The notes: generated by a model not told the origin, from the letters alone. DNA of 64,000 nucleotides from an uncultured Campylobacter sp. (GCF_905373215.1 NZ_CAJPRT010000005.1:62001-126000); one strand, 5' to 3'; positions 15,726 through 24,135 are shown, numbered from the stretch's first letter. Translations and numbers: made by a program.

Positions 15726-15882
15726 AGTATCGTTTGATACCGAATTTATTAAATTTACAAATTTAAACTTACTTTACAAATTCACACAATTAGTAAATTT
15801 AAATTTGCAAATTTGATATTTGGATCTGTTTGATCTGAATTAGCCCCCCCGGTTAAACTCAAAGAATATAGCAGTCTTTTTT
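15723..15882. repeat. Direct repeat of about 155-160 bp, copy 1
   Basis: This stretch repeats at 16749-16902 in the same orientation, with an uninterrupted identical run of about 57 bp ending TTTGATCTGAATT, and scattered indels elsewhere. Each copy lies just before (on the minus strand) one of the two RDYDKxPLI membrane-protein genes and includes the 3' end of a decayed small ORF. This points to tandem duplication of a unit. Confidence 0.8.
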
Positions 15883-15934
15883 CTGCTTTATCCAACTCGT
15901 TTGTTGCCTTGTTAATTCTACTTGAATTACTCTT
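15782..15934 (-). pseudogene. Decayed small ORF, start codon lost
   Basis: Read leftward, 50 codons are open from AAG at 15934-15932 to TGA at 15784-15782: SNSSRINKATNELDKAEKR, then a GGA run from a C7/G7 tract, ending NLNLLIV. AAGGAG sits at the right distance for a start at that AAG, so a single ATG-to-AAG change may have removed it. The last ~18 codons match the 3' part of the diverged copy near 16800-16870. I do not recognise the product. Confidence 0.4.
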
Positions 15935-15968
15935 TTTTTGTCTCCTTATTAGAATTTTTTAATATTTT

Positions 15969-16706
15969 TTATATATCTGTATCCAAATTTATATGAAAAA
16001 ATGTATAAAAATATTCTTTTAACAAATCGTGGTCTTTTTGATTAAAAAAAGCTATTGTTGTTCCTTGTTGTATTACTACGCGAATACCCCTTATCCAACC
16101 TATGTCAATTACAAACTTTTGTGAATATTTCCAAAAATCTATAAGATTTTTATTTGATTTTTTATAAAGCAACATACGAAATAAAATATCATACATAATT
16201 GCCAAAAATAAAGCAAAAGCATAAATAAATAAACCTATTATAAATTCGCTATCAAAAGTAAATATAAAACCACCTATTGATACAATTAAAATAGGGTATA
16301 TTGTTATGAATTTTGCACTAAGTATGATATATAAAAATGAAGAAAATTCTTTATTTCCTAATAAACTATAAATTTTTCGTATTTGTAAATCGTTATCGTA
16401 ATATATCGCTTTCATATCATACGAAAGTAAAACATGGCGCTTTTTTGAAAATATAGTTATCATATAAGAAATAGTTAAAAATCCTACAAATATCAAAAAT
16501 AAGATATAAATTTTTCTTATTATTTCGTCAAATTCATCAAATTTGATGTGGTGCTGTATTACAAAAGTAAAAAGCAAAGAAATAAAGAAAAATATTAAAT
16601 TTAAAATACCGTGAAGCAATATTTCTCTACTGTAATCACGTAAAATCAACGGCTCTTTGTCATAATCCCTTAAATTCTTGTTTTTATTAAAAACATCATT
16701 ATCCAC
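15969..16706 (-). CDS. Unknown membrane protein, RDYDKxPLI family (copy 2)
   Basis: This 245-aa paralog of the 221-aa protein at 14866-15531 shares the LRDYDKEPLIL start and the QKDHDLLKEYF end. Four hydrophobic segments are visible at about 28-50, 66-86, 122-150 and 155-180. A charged stretch lies between each pair. The N-terminus has about 12 extra residues (MDNDVFNKNKN). It belongs to the leftward AT-rich group and is flanked on both sides by copies of the ~155-bp repeat. The function is not recognised. Confidence 0.7.
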   Translation of the reverse strand: MDNDVFNKNKNLRDYDKEPLILRDYSREILLHGILNLIFFFISLLFTFVIQHHIKFDEFDEIIRKIYILFLIFVGFLTISYMITIFSKKRHVLLSYDMKAIYYDNDLQIRKIYSLLGNKEFSSFLYIILSAKFITIYPILIVSIGGFIFTFDSEFIIGLFIYAFALFLAIMYDILFRMLLYKKSNKNLIDFWKYSQKFVIDIGWIRGIRVVIQQGTTIAFFNQKDHDLLKEYFYTFFHINLDTDI

Positions 16707-16748
16707 CTTTCATCCTTTTTATACAATTTCATTTTAAATTCAATATCG

Positions 16749-16902
16749 GTCAGTATCGCCGATACTGGATTTTATGAATTTACAAATTTAAACTTACTTC
16801 AAATTCGCACAATTAGTAAATTTAAATTTGCAAATTTGATATTTGGATCTGTTTGATCTGAATTGCCCTCGGTTAAATCCAAAATCCATGGCAGTCTTTT
16901 TT
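16749..16902. repeat. Direct repeat of about 155-160 bp, copy 2
   Basis: This is the partner of 15723-15882. At its left end CAGTATCG-C-CGATACTG forms an 8-bp perfect stem with a one-base centre; copy 1 keeps only GTATC-GTTT-GATAC there. The stem lies just before the start of the 245-aa gene on the minus strand and could be a terminator remnant or an operator. Confidence 0.8.
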
Positions 16903-16915
16903 ATACCACAGCTTG

Positions 16916-16987
16916 TTAATTGTTCAATCTCCTATACCCCGCCCAAGCTAGCTCTGCATATGTTTTTAGCGCCTCAAACTTTCTCAT
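16916..16987 (-). CDS. 23-aa ORF coupled to the 343-aa gene, probable remnant
   Basis: The ATG overlaps the stop of the upstream 343-aa gene as ATGA. The product is MRKFEALKTYAELAWAGYRR plus three residues. The frame stops at TAA, but homology to the other repeat copy continues downstream in another frame to a conserved end (NSDQTDPNIKFANLNLL). It is most likely the start of a longer gene broken by frameshifts. I do not recognise the family. Confidence 0.35.
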   Translation of the reverse strand: MRKFEALKTYAELAWAGYRRLNN

Positions 16988-18015
16988 TTTCTATCCTTTC
17001 TGAAGAATTCTTCTATCATCTTTTGATTACATATATCCAAATACTTCTCCCTGCCACTATCGCAAAAATCCGTACTCCCGGGATTGCCGCCATATGCCCT
17101 TATGATTTCACCCGCTATCCCTTGGTATCCAATGCTCATATATACGTTATCTGCTAGAATTTTACCGGTATATCTATCTTTGATCACGGCACCGTAGTTA
17201 AAATCAATATATAACATATCTGTCAATACATTAGGTTTTATGTCGGGCTTTAGTTCTAAGAGGTGATATAGATCTTCCGCTACGAGCTCGATAGGCGCTA
17301 TCTCATCTTCATTGATTTCTTTGCGAGCTACGCATTTGTCTTTGTAAATTTGCTTGAGATCTTTCATATTGTATTTTATGTAGCTTAATATTTTGGACGG
17401 TTTTATATCTATCATCGAGGCGTTTCTGTCATCAAGTAACGATTTTATCCCCCTGATTATCTTATCATCACTTTCATGATTTGGTTGCAGTTGATTAAAA
17501 AATATATTTAATTCTTCATATGTTATCGGGATACTCTTTAAAAAGCCACTTGTGCTTAACTTGGCTGATAAAAAGCACTCTTTTGCGGTATAGTCATCCA
17601 GATAAATTCTAAAGTATTTACCGTTTGTAATAGGATTCTCGCTTTTTTCTTTGTAGTCTATAAAATTTACGTAGCCGTTTATCAAAGATATGAAATTCGC
17701 ATCGGTCGTACTTGCAGGGAAATTTAGCCAATTGGTTGGATCTATCAAAGGAAAACCGCTTCTATTCCATTTGACTATTTCTCTTTCTCCTGCATAGTAA
17801 GCGTGTATGGCGGGCTTTTCGTAGACACTTATCTTGGCATATTTAAAATTATAATAAGCCATAACGACTCGAAGTAGGATAAAGTCGCTAAAGAAAACCA
17901 AAAACCAAACAAAAAGCCAAAGTAGCTTGCGTTTGCCCTTGAGGGCGATTAAGGCGACAAAAAAGCTTATGGTAAAAAAAGCGGGTATTATGAAAAGAAA
18001 TACTATACTGCGCAT
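16984..18015 (-). CDS. Unknown 343-aa protein with two N-terminal membrane helices
   Basis: Two hydrophobic helices (about 4-24 and 31-52) with a short basic turn (KGKRK) precede a soluble part of about 290 residues. That part probably faces the periplasm, because both helices form a hairpin and the N-terminus is short. The soluble part is rich in charged and aromatic residues, with the Cys pair CDSGREKYLDIC near the end. I recognise no family. It heads the leftward AT-rich group, and its stop overlaps the 23-aa ORF by 4 bases. Its GC looks a little higher than that of the two membrane-protein genes beyond it. Confidence 0.65.
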   Translation of the reverse strand: MRSIVFLFIIPAFFTISFFVALIALKGKRKLLWLFVWFLVFFSDFILLRVVMAYYNFKYAKISVYEKPAIHAYYAGEREIVKWNRSGFPLIDPTNWLNFPASTTDANFISLINGYVNFIDYKEKSENPITNGKYFRIYLDDYTAKECFLSAKLSTSGFLKSIPITYEELNIFFNQLQPNHESDDKIIRGIKSLLDDRNASMIDIKPSKILSYIKYNMKDLKQIYKDKCVARKEINEDEIAPIELVAEDLYHLLELKPDIKPNVLTDMLYIDFNYGAVIKDRYTGKILADNVYMSIGYQGIAGEIIRAYGGNPGSTDFCDSGREKYLDICNQKMIEEFFRKDRK

Positions 18016-18481
18016 ATCTAACCTTTATAAAAATACATATGCAAATTTGTAAAGTCAAAAGAGCTTCTTTAGTAGCAATATTTTATTGCTCTATATCTTA
18101 GCTCGTCATTAAATTTCATATAAATTCAAGTAGATGAATTTATATGGAATTTTAAAAACTAGCTTGAGTATCTTAAAGTTATTTTCAGTTTTTTAAGTCT
18201 TTTTAGCTCTTCAAACTTCTGTTTTAATTGGGCTCTTTATAAACGGAATTTCGATGCATTCTATACGAAAGGGGATTAAAATTTTATAAAACAGCGGATG
18301 AAATTTTAGGTTTGCCGTCACGATAAACAGGTAGGTTGATCTGCGAATTTCAAACGCAAAAAAAGCGCTTAAAAGCCCGCGAGCCGAAGCGGAATTTGGA
18401 CGCAGCGGCGGCGTTTTGCTTTGCAATTTGGGCTAAAATTTGATATGATTGTGCGAAATTTCTATTGAACGGCTTTTTAAA
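18016..18481. other. Gene-free right border of the AT-rich island
   Basis: No convincing gene is visible. AGCAATA-TTT-TATTGCT (18074-18090) is a perfect 7-bp hairpin, and a much larger hairpin follows at 18111-18152. From about 18350 the base composition returns to that of the core genome, so the island's right edge is probably in this stretch. Divergent promoters for the 343-aa gene and the HDOD-like gene must lie here, but no clear -10 box can be fixed. Confidence 0.5.
18111..18152. repeat. Large AT-rich inverted repeat (18-bp stem, 6-nt loop)
   Basis: The left arm 18111-18128 and right arm 18135-18152 pair at 17 of 18 positions around AGTAGA; the innermost 12 bp (CATATAAATTCA / TGAATTTATATG) are perfect. 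It lies about 96 bp before the 343-aa gene on its strand and 330 bp before the HDOD-like gene. It could be a terminator-like hairpin, a regulator site, or the end of a mobile element. Confidence 0.65.
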
Positions 18482-19726
18482 ATGAATAAATTTATAACCC
18501 AAAAAATAGGCGCGCTCGCGGGCTTTAGCGATGAAATTTTAAAAATTTTAGCATCGTTTGACGCGGATAGTTCGGACGTCAGGCTCGCTCTGCAAATTTC
18601 AAAAAACGCTCCTCTTGCGGATAAAATTTTAGATTTGGCCTTTTGCGGTTTGTCTAAATTTAGCGCCGAAGGGCTTGCGAGGCAAAATTTAGCTACCGCA
18701 GATGAGCAGTGCGATCTCCAAGGCGCGGAGCCTATGAGGCACGGCTTGCAAGACGCCGCAGACGAGCGGCAGCAAAACGAGTGCACCTCGAGCGAGCAAA
18801 AGGGCGCAGACTTAGCAGAACAGGGCGATAGTCTTAAATTTAATCATTCAAATGGCGCAAACGGCGTGAACTGCAGCGACGAGAATTTTAAATTTAACCC
18901 CTCGCAGGCCGCGAGCGATACGCAGCAGCAAAATGAGCACGCTGCTGCGAGAGCCGATTGCGCGCTAGGTTCGAGCATCTCTACGCAAGCCGCACAAACG
19001 CAACAGCAAGAACGAGCGCAGGAGCAGGGGCAAGCGCAGAAGCAAAAACAGGAGCAAGAATGGGGCAGAGCGCAGGAGCGGGGACAAGAGCAGGGTGCCG
19101 CGGCATTAAAAGCGCTAAATTTACAGCGAGCGTTTGAGCTTTACGGGCGCGAGCAGATGCGGGCGTTTTTTCTATTCGCCGTATTCGACGAGATGTTAAA
19201 GCCGAGCCTGCAGGCGTATCGCATCGATCGCGAAAAGCTCGCGCAGGTCTCGCTGCTGCGAAATCTGCTTATGTTTTCGTGGATCAAATCCTACCCGCAG
19301 ATTGAGCAAAGCATCCTTTCAAGCGTGATTTTAGTGGAGTTCGGGCGGGTTTTTATCGACGAGCAGGTGTGCGCGGCGGGCAAGGCGGAGGAATTTTACC
19401 ATGCCATCAAGGGCTCGATCTTTCCGCAGGATTTTACCGACGTGGAGATGGAATTTAGCGGCACGAACCGCGAGAGCGTCTCGCACGCGCTATTTGCGCA
19501 TTTCGGGCTAGAACAGATCGCGCAGGACGCGCTGTATTCAAACGCCCCCGACGACGCGCCTTTTGAGAACAAATCCCGCTACGCGATGCTAAAAATCGCC
19601 AAAACCGCGGTCAATATCTACCATCACTTCGACGAGCTTAGCATCGACAACGCTTTAAATTTACTAGTCGAGTTTGGCTTCGAGCAGGAAGCGTTTTTAG
19701 AGGCGAAAGGTGAAATTTCGATATGA
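18482..19726 (+). CDS. HDOD-like domain protein with a large Gln/Glu-rich insert
   Basis: The start resembles HDOD signalling-domain proteins (DVRLALQISKNAPLADKILDLA, cut here into parts: DVRLALQISKN then APLADKILDLA). The second half (FELYGREQMRAFFLF, LLRNLLMFSWIKSY, FGLEQIAQDALYSN, ending VNIYHHF) also fits that all-helical fold. Between them, residues ~80-215 form a low-complexity stretch with runs such as QQQERAQEQGQAQKQKQEQE. An upstream TTG at 18449 is in frame, but ATG 18482 gives the natural start. The stop overlaps rnr as ATGA. Its role is unknown; HDOD proteins act in signalling or motility control in other bacteria. Confidence 0.6.
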   Translation: MNKFITQKIGALAGFSDEILKILASFDADSSDVRLALQISKNAPLADKILDLAFCGLSKFSAEGLARQNLATADEQCDLQGAEPMRHGLQDAADERQQNECTSSEQKGADLAEQGDSLKFNHSNGANGVNCSDENFKFNPSQAASDTQQQNEHAAARADCALGSSISTQAAQTQQQERAQEQGQAQKQKQEQEWGRAQERGQEQGAAALKALNLQRAFELYGREQMRAFFLFAVFDEMLKPSLQAYRIDREKLAQVSLLRNLLMFSWIKSYPQIEQSILSSVILVEFGRVFIDEQVCAAGKAEEFYHAIKGSIFPQDFTDVEMEFSGTNRESVSHALFAHFGLEQIAQDALYSNAPDDAPFENKSRYAMLKIAKTAVNIYHHFDELSIDNALNLLVEFGFEQEAFLEAKGEISI

Positions 19727-21645
19727 AAGAGTTCCTGCGCGCCTTCAACTCGGGCGTATTTGAAAAGGATCTTAGCGGCGAGCAAAAGGAGCTCGCGCGC
19801 AACTTCCTAAATATCGGCGCTATCAGCGCGCACAAGGGTAAGCTCTACCTAAACGACGGCTATGTTTTCGGCAGGCTCGACATCGCGCGCGACGGCACGG
19901 GCTATCTGCAAAGCTTCGACGATCGCTTCAAAGCAGATCTCATCATCGAAAACAGATATTTAAGCGGCGTGCATCTGGGCGATCTGATCCTAGCAAAAAT
20001 TTTAAGCTCAAGAAAGTCCCGCCTGCACGCAAAGGTGCTGATGTGCGTCAAGCCCGCATTTTTAACTAGCGTAGTTTATACCAAAAGCTTTGGGCGCGAA
20101 ATTTTAGGCGTGAACGTCAAAACCGGCCTCTCAAATCCGCTCAAAGCCACGCAAAAATCGCTAAAGCAACTGCCGCCGAATACCCTTTTAAAGATCGATA
20201 ATCTAACGAACGAGATCACCGAGGTGATCGGAAACCTAGCCGATCCCTTCGTCGATGAGAAAATTTCTTTAGCGATCTACGATAAAAACGACGAATTTAA
20301 CGAAGCGTGCAAGCAGCAAGCCGCGAGCTTCGGCAGCGAAGTGGACGAGGCGCTGTATCCGCAGCGCGTGGATTTGCAGCATCTGCCCTTTTGCACCATC
20401 GATCCTATCGACGCCAAGGACTTCGACGACGCGATCTATTTTGACGTAAAAGAGCGTACGCTTTACGTCGCGATCGCCGATGTGAGCGAATACGTAAGCG
20501 AATACTCGCCGATCGATAAGGAGGCGAAATTTCGCGGCTTTTCGATCTACTTCCCGCACCGATCCGTACCGATGCTACCGCGCGAGCTTAGCGAAAATAT
20601 CTGCTCGTTGATGCCGGATTTGCCGAGGCTAGCTTTTGTTTTTAAGATCTCTTTGGATGAAAATTTAAACCCGCAAAAACAGGAGCTTTTTGAAGCGATT
20701 ATAAGATCAAAACGCCGCTACAATTACGACGAGGTCGATGAAATTTTACGCACTGAAAAAGCAGCCGAGCCTGAAATTTTAAGCTGGCTCTTGCCGCTTA
20801 ATGAAATTTGCGAGCGACTGCGCCGTGCGAGGCTAAAGCGCGGATTTGATTTTCGCACCAAGGAGCTTCGCATCACGCTTGATGAGCACGGTCAAATAAG
20901 CTCCACTCGCTTTGAGACCGACACCCCGTCGCACAAACTCATCGAGGATTGTATGCTGCTAGCCAACAAAGCCGCTGCGGCGCGCATCGAGCGGGGCGTT
21001 TTTAGAAATCACGGCTCGGCGGAGCTTAAAAAAATTTACGCTCTGCTTGACGATCTGGCGCTGTTCGGCATCGACGTGCCGTATCAGAGCAACCTTGCTA
21101 AGATGATCGGCGAAATCCAAGCGCAAGCTGATACCATGGGTATCCGCGAGGAGGTCGATAAGCTCATCATCAAGGCTCAAAAGCGTGCCGAGTATGCGTC
21201 CGAATCGCGCGGGCATTTCGGGCTCGGATTTGATAACTACACGCACTTCACAAGCCCGATCAGGCGCTATTCCGATCTCATTTTGCACCGCCTGCTAAAG
21301 GCGCAGATGAGGGGAGATGAAAAATTTTATAATTACCTGCTTTTAAACATCGACGCGACGTGCTCGCGGCTAAACGAGCTCGAGCGCGAGGCAGACAAGG
21401 TCGCGTTTGATTTTATGGACCGAAAATTTGCACGCTGGGCCGCAGAAAATTTGGGCAAAAAATTCCGCTGCTACATCGACGAAAACGGAAATTCCGTCAC
21501 CGCAAAGCTCGACGACAAGCTAAAGGGGGCTAAAATTTTAGTTTCAAATTTCGCCGGCAACATTTTAACGTCCGTTCTAGTCGAGCTTACGGACGCAAAC
21601 ATCGCTAGCGGAGTGATTTTAGGCAGGGTGGTGAGAAAAATCTGA
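19723..21645 (+). CDS. rnr: Ribonuclease R (RNB-family exoribonuclease)
   Basis: This is a 3'-5' exoribonuclease for structured RNA and RNA quality control. The RNB catalytic motif is TIDPIDAKDFDDAIYF at about 225-240, with the metal-binding aspartates. A second conserved block near residue 503 is HFGLGFDNYTHFTSPIRRYSD. N-terminal cold-shock-like parts precede it, and the C-terminal S1-like part is short. At 640 aa it is shorter than E. coli RNase R but normal for Campylobacter. It overlaps the upstream gene by 4 bases and holA by 1. Confidence 0.93.
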   Translation: MKEFLRAFNSGVFEKDLSGEQKELARNFLNIGAISAHKGKLYLNDGYVFGRLDIARDGTGYLQSFDDRFKADLIIENRYLSGVHLGDLILAKILSSRKSRLHAKVLMCVKPAFLTSVVYTKSFGREILGVNVKTGLSNPLKATQKSLKQLPPNTLLKIDNLTNEITEVIGNLADPFVDEKISLAIYDKNDEFNEACKQQAASFGSEVDEALYPQRVDLQHLPFCTIDPIDAKDFDDAIYFDVKERTLYVAIADVSEYVSEYSPIDKEAKFRGFSIYFPHRSVPMLPRELSENICSLMPDLPRLAFVFKISLDENLNPQKQELFEAIIRSKRRYNYDEVDEILRTEKAAEPEILSWLLPLNEICERLRRARLKRGFDFRTKELRITLDEHGQISSTRFETDTPSHKLIEDCMLLANKAAAARIERGVFRNHGSAELKKIYALLDDLALFGIDVPYQSNLAKMIGEIQAQADTMGIREEVDKLIIKAQKRAEYASESRGHFGLGFDNYTHFTSPIRRYSDLILHRLLKAQMRGDEKFYNYLLLNIDATCSRLNELEREADKVAFDFMDRKFARWAAENLGKKFRCYIDENGNSVTAKLDDKLKGAKILVSNFAGNILTSVLVELTDANIASGVILGRVVRKI

Positions 21646-22649
21646 TGTATAGGAGAGAATTTGACGGGCTTATCGCAAGCGGCAGGGTGCCGAATTTCGT
21701 GCTTTTGCGCGGCGGAGACGATTTTTCAAACGAGCTTTACGCGCAGCGATTGAAGCAAATTTACGCCTCGGAAAATTTTTTGAGTTTGTATTTTTTGGAG
21801 TATGATTTTGACGCGGCGCGAAGCTTCTTGGAGCCCTCGCTTTTCGGCGGCAGCAACACGCTTCATATCAAAACCGCCTCGCTCATCAAGAAAGAGGAGC
21901 TACGAAGGCTCATCGCGCTGTGTAAGTCGGACGCGAATAACCATCTGATCTACGAGCTAAACGATAGCGAAATTTCGGTAAGCGCGGATTTTATCAAAGA
22001 ATTTGAACGAAACGAGGTCAGATTTTTCAAACCCTCGGGCGTGAATGAAGCCATAGCGCTGCTTGTGCAAAAATGCGAGATGTGCGGGCTTTTTGCAAAC
22101 ACCGCCGCGCTTAGTAGGATCTACGCCATCCACAACGAAAGCCTGAGCCTAAGCGCGAGCGAGATAGAGAAATTTGCAAGTTTAGGGCTCGAGCTTAGCC
22201 TGCAAAACGTAAATTTGATGGTTTATGGCCTTAGTGAGGTGAGCTACGACGAGCTTTTTGATAAAATTTTTGGACTAAGCGACTTTCGCGTAGATTTTTA
22301 CAAAATGGCTCTGGGCGGCGGATACAACGAGATGGAGCTGATAAATTATTTCTACCGCCTGATTTATAGAATTTTTCGCCTGCATGCTTACGTGAAAATA
22401 AACGGCAGATTTGATTTTAAGGCGGTTTTAGGCTATCAGCCGCCCCCTTCCGTAGCCGCACAGATGCAGCGCTATGCCACTGGTTTTTCTACGCAGACGT
22501 TTTATAAAATTTTCGCTCACTTAAATGATTTGGAATTTGAACTCAAAAGCGAAAAGAACGCGGCGAAGGATGAGCTTTTGCTCGCGTCGTTTTTGAGGTT
22601 GCAGCGCATGCTGCTAAGCTCGCTCGGGCAAAAAGCAAATATTAAGTGA
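21645..22649 (+). CDS. holA: DNA polymerase III subunit delta
   Basis: HolA is the wrench subunit of the clamp loader that opens the beta sliding clamp. Recognition rests on the pattern FVLLRGGDDFSNELYAQRL at the start, SLFGGSNTLHIKTASLIKKE, and the three-domain length of 334 aa. The C-terminal collar part has YRLIYRIFRLHAYVKIN. Its position after rnr matches C. jejuni. The start overlaps the rnr stop by one base (TGATG). Confidence 0.88.
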   Translation: MYRREFDGLIASGRVPNFVLLRGGDDFSNELYAQRLKQIYASENFLSLYFLEYDFDAARSFLEPSLFGGSNTLHIKTASLIKKEELRRLIALCKSDANNHLIYELNDSEISVSADFIKEFERNEVRFFKPSGVNEAIALLVQKCEMCGLFANTAALSRIYAIHNESLSLSASEIEKFASLGLELSLQNVNLMVYGLSEVSYDELFDKIFGLSDFRVDFYKMALGGGYNEMELINYFYRLIYRIFRLHAYVKINGRFDFKAVLGYQPPPSVAAQMQRYATGFSTQTFYKIFAHLNDLEFELKSEKNAAKDELLLASFLRLQRMLLSSLGQKANIK

Positions 22650-22733
22650 AATTTTAGTAATATCTCTTTGCATTTTTTGCAAAATCCTTGCCCGCAGACA
22701 CCGTTTGCGAGCTAAAATCCATAAGGAGAATTT

Positions 22734-23147
22734 ATGAGAAACTACGAGGTTTTATTCATCGTTAAGCCCACGCTTACCGACGATGAAGTTAAAACAAAAG
22801 TCGATTTCGTCAAAGAAATCATAACCAAAAACGGCGGAGAGATCGCCTCCGTGATCGAAATGGGCGCTAGAAAGCTTGCCTATAAGATCGACAAATATGA
22901 GCGCGGAGTTTATTTCGTAATCTATTTTAAGGCCGAGCCGAGCTTGATCTCCGAACTTGTTAGAAATCTGCGCATCAACGAAGATATCATTAGATTTTTG
23001 ACCGTCAAATATGAGACTAAGCGTGAAATTTCCGCTTGGGACAAGCTAAGCAAAGGCATCAAACTAAGCCCTGCGAAAAAAGAGCGCGAGCCAAAAGCGC
23101 CGGTAGAGCCGAAAGAGCCTGAAGAAGCAGCCAAAGAGGGCGAATAA
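22734..23147 (+). CDS. rpsF: 30S ribosomal protein S6
   Basis: S6 binds S18 in the platform of the 30S subunit. The start MRNYEVLFIVKPTLTDDEV and IEMGARKLAYKIDKYERG are typical. Length is 137 aa with a charged KEP-rich tail. AAGGAG lies 6 bases before the ATG. The hairpin TTTGCA-TTTTT-TGCAAA at 22667-22683 lies in the leader. It forms the rpsF-ssb-rpsR operon. Confidence 0.96.
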   Translation: MRNYEVLFIVKPTLTDDEVKTKVDFVKEIITKNGGEIASVIEMGARKLAYKIDKYERGVYFVIYFKAEPSLISELVRNLRINEDIIRFLTVKYETKREISAWDKLSKGIKLSPAKKEREPKAPVEPKEPEEAAKEGE

Positions 23148-23157
23148 AGGATAAAAT

Positions 23158-23751
23158 ATGTTTAATAAAGTAGTTTTGGTAGGTAATTTGACCCGAGATA
23201 TCGAGCTTAGATATCTGCAAACGGGCACCGCCGTAGGTAAAACCGGCATCGCCGTCACGCGCAGATACAATAGCTCAAACGGCGAGAAACGCGAAGAGAC
23301 GTGCTTTATAGACATAGATTTTTTCGGTCGTACGGCCGAGATCGCAAACCAATACTTGCGAAAAGGCAGTAAAATTTTGATCGAAGGCCGCTTAAAGCTA
23401 GATCAGTGGCAGGATCAAAACGGACAGAACCGAAGCAAGCACTCCATTAGCGTAGATACGATGGAGATGCTAGGAAGCAATCAAGGTGGAAGCGGCGGCT
23501 ATAATCAAGGCGGCAATTACGAAGGCGGCAATTATGGCGGAAACTCCGGCGGCTACGGCGGAGGAAATTCTAGCTACAGTAATTACGGCGGCGGAAATAG
23601 CTATGCTAATAGACAAAACTCAAATTCTAGAGGCGCAAAAAACGATTATAACGCGCCTAAACAAAAAGAGCAGAGTTACGAAAGCACGATTCCGGAAGTC
23701 GACGTCGATGCCGATAAATACGATGACGGCAATGACACGATCCCATTTTAA
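23158..23751 (+). CDS. ssb: Single-stranded DNA-binding protein
   Basis: SSB coats single-stranded DNA during replication and repair. The OB fold starts MFNKVVLVGNLTRDIELRYL and covers about 110 residues. A Gly/Asn/Tyr-rich disordered linker follows, then the acidic partner-binding tip DDGNDTIPF. Length 197 aa. It sits between rpsF and rpsR, the standard arrangement. Confidence 0.97.
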   Translation: MFNKVVLVGNLTRDIELRYLQTGTAVGKTGIAVTRRYNSSNGEKREETCFIDIDFFGRTAEIANQYLRKGSKILIEGRLKLDQWQDQNGQNRSKHSISVDTMEMLGSNQGGSGGYNQGGNYEGGNYGGNSGGYGGGNSSYSNYGGGNSYANRQNSNSRGAKNDYNAPKQKEQSYESTIPEVDVDADKYDDGNDTIPF

Positions 23752-23764
23752 TTAAGGAAAAATC

Positions 23765-24025
23765 ATGGCAGATAAGAGAAAATATACTAGAAAGTATTGC
23801 AAATTTACTGAAGCAAAGATCGAATTTATCGATTATAAGGACACAGCGCTGCTAAAGCACTGCCTAAGCGAGCGCTTTAAGATTATGCCGCGCCGCCTAA
23901 CCGGCACCAGCAAAAAATACCAAGAGATGGTAGAAAAGGCTATCAAGCGCGCGCGCCAAGCAGCCCTTATACCTTACATCGTCGATCGCAAAGACGTGGT
24001 CGTAAATCCATTCGAAAATCTTTAA
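23765..24025 (+). CDS. rpsR: 30S ribosomal protein S18
   Basis: S18 is a small basic protein of the 30S platform. MADKRKYTRKYCKFTEAKIE is followed by the family core FKIMPRRLTGTSKKYQ and AIKRARQAALIPYIV. Length 86 aa. AAGGAAA precedes the ATG. It ends the rpsF-ssb-rpsR operon, with a hairpin terminator directly after. Confidence 0.97.
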   Translation: MADKRKYTRKYCKFTEAKIEFIDYKDTALLKHCLSERFKIMPRRLTGTSKKYQEMVEKAIKRARQAALIPYIVDRKDVVVNPFENL

Positions 24026-24053
24026 ATTTTAGCGGTACAAAGCCGCTAAAATT
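24025..24053 (+). terminator. Hairpin terminator after rpsR
   Basis: AATTTTAGCGG and CCGCTAAAATT form a perfect 11-bp stem with loop TACAAAG. It begins at the last base of the rpsR stop codon. The A/T flanks make it usable from both sides. Confidence 0.8.
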
Positions 24054-24100
24054 CCCCCTATTTTAAACTCTAAATTTTAAAATTTAAGCCCGCTCTTATA

Positions 24101-24106
24101 TATAAT
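24101..24106 (+). promoter_or_regulatory. Candidate -10 box for the zinc-ribbon membrane gene
   Basis: TATAAT within TTATATATAATTCC lies 30 bases before the ATG at 24136. AAAGGAG at 24124-24130 follows as ribosome binding site. Confidence 0.5.
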
Positions 24107-24135
24107 TCCACCTATATTTTTTCAAAGGAGAAATT

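Noticed and set aside
15843..15851. C7 tract (G7 on the minus strand) as a phase-variable homopolymer
   Set aside because: Campylobacter phase variation usually uses longer G tracts of 8 or more, and this one lies in a decayed ORF with no start codon.
18211..18426. 71-codon leftward ORF in the island border
   Set aside because: No ribosome binding site, unlike composition to both neighbours, and it overlaps the return to core sequence; looks accidental.
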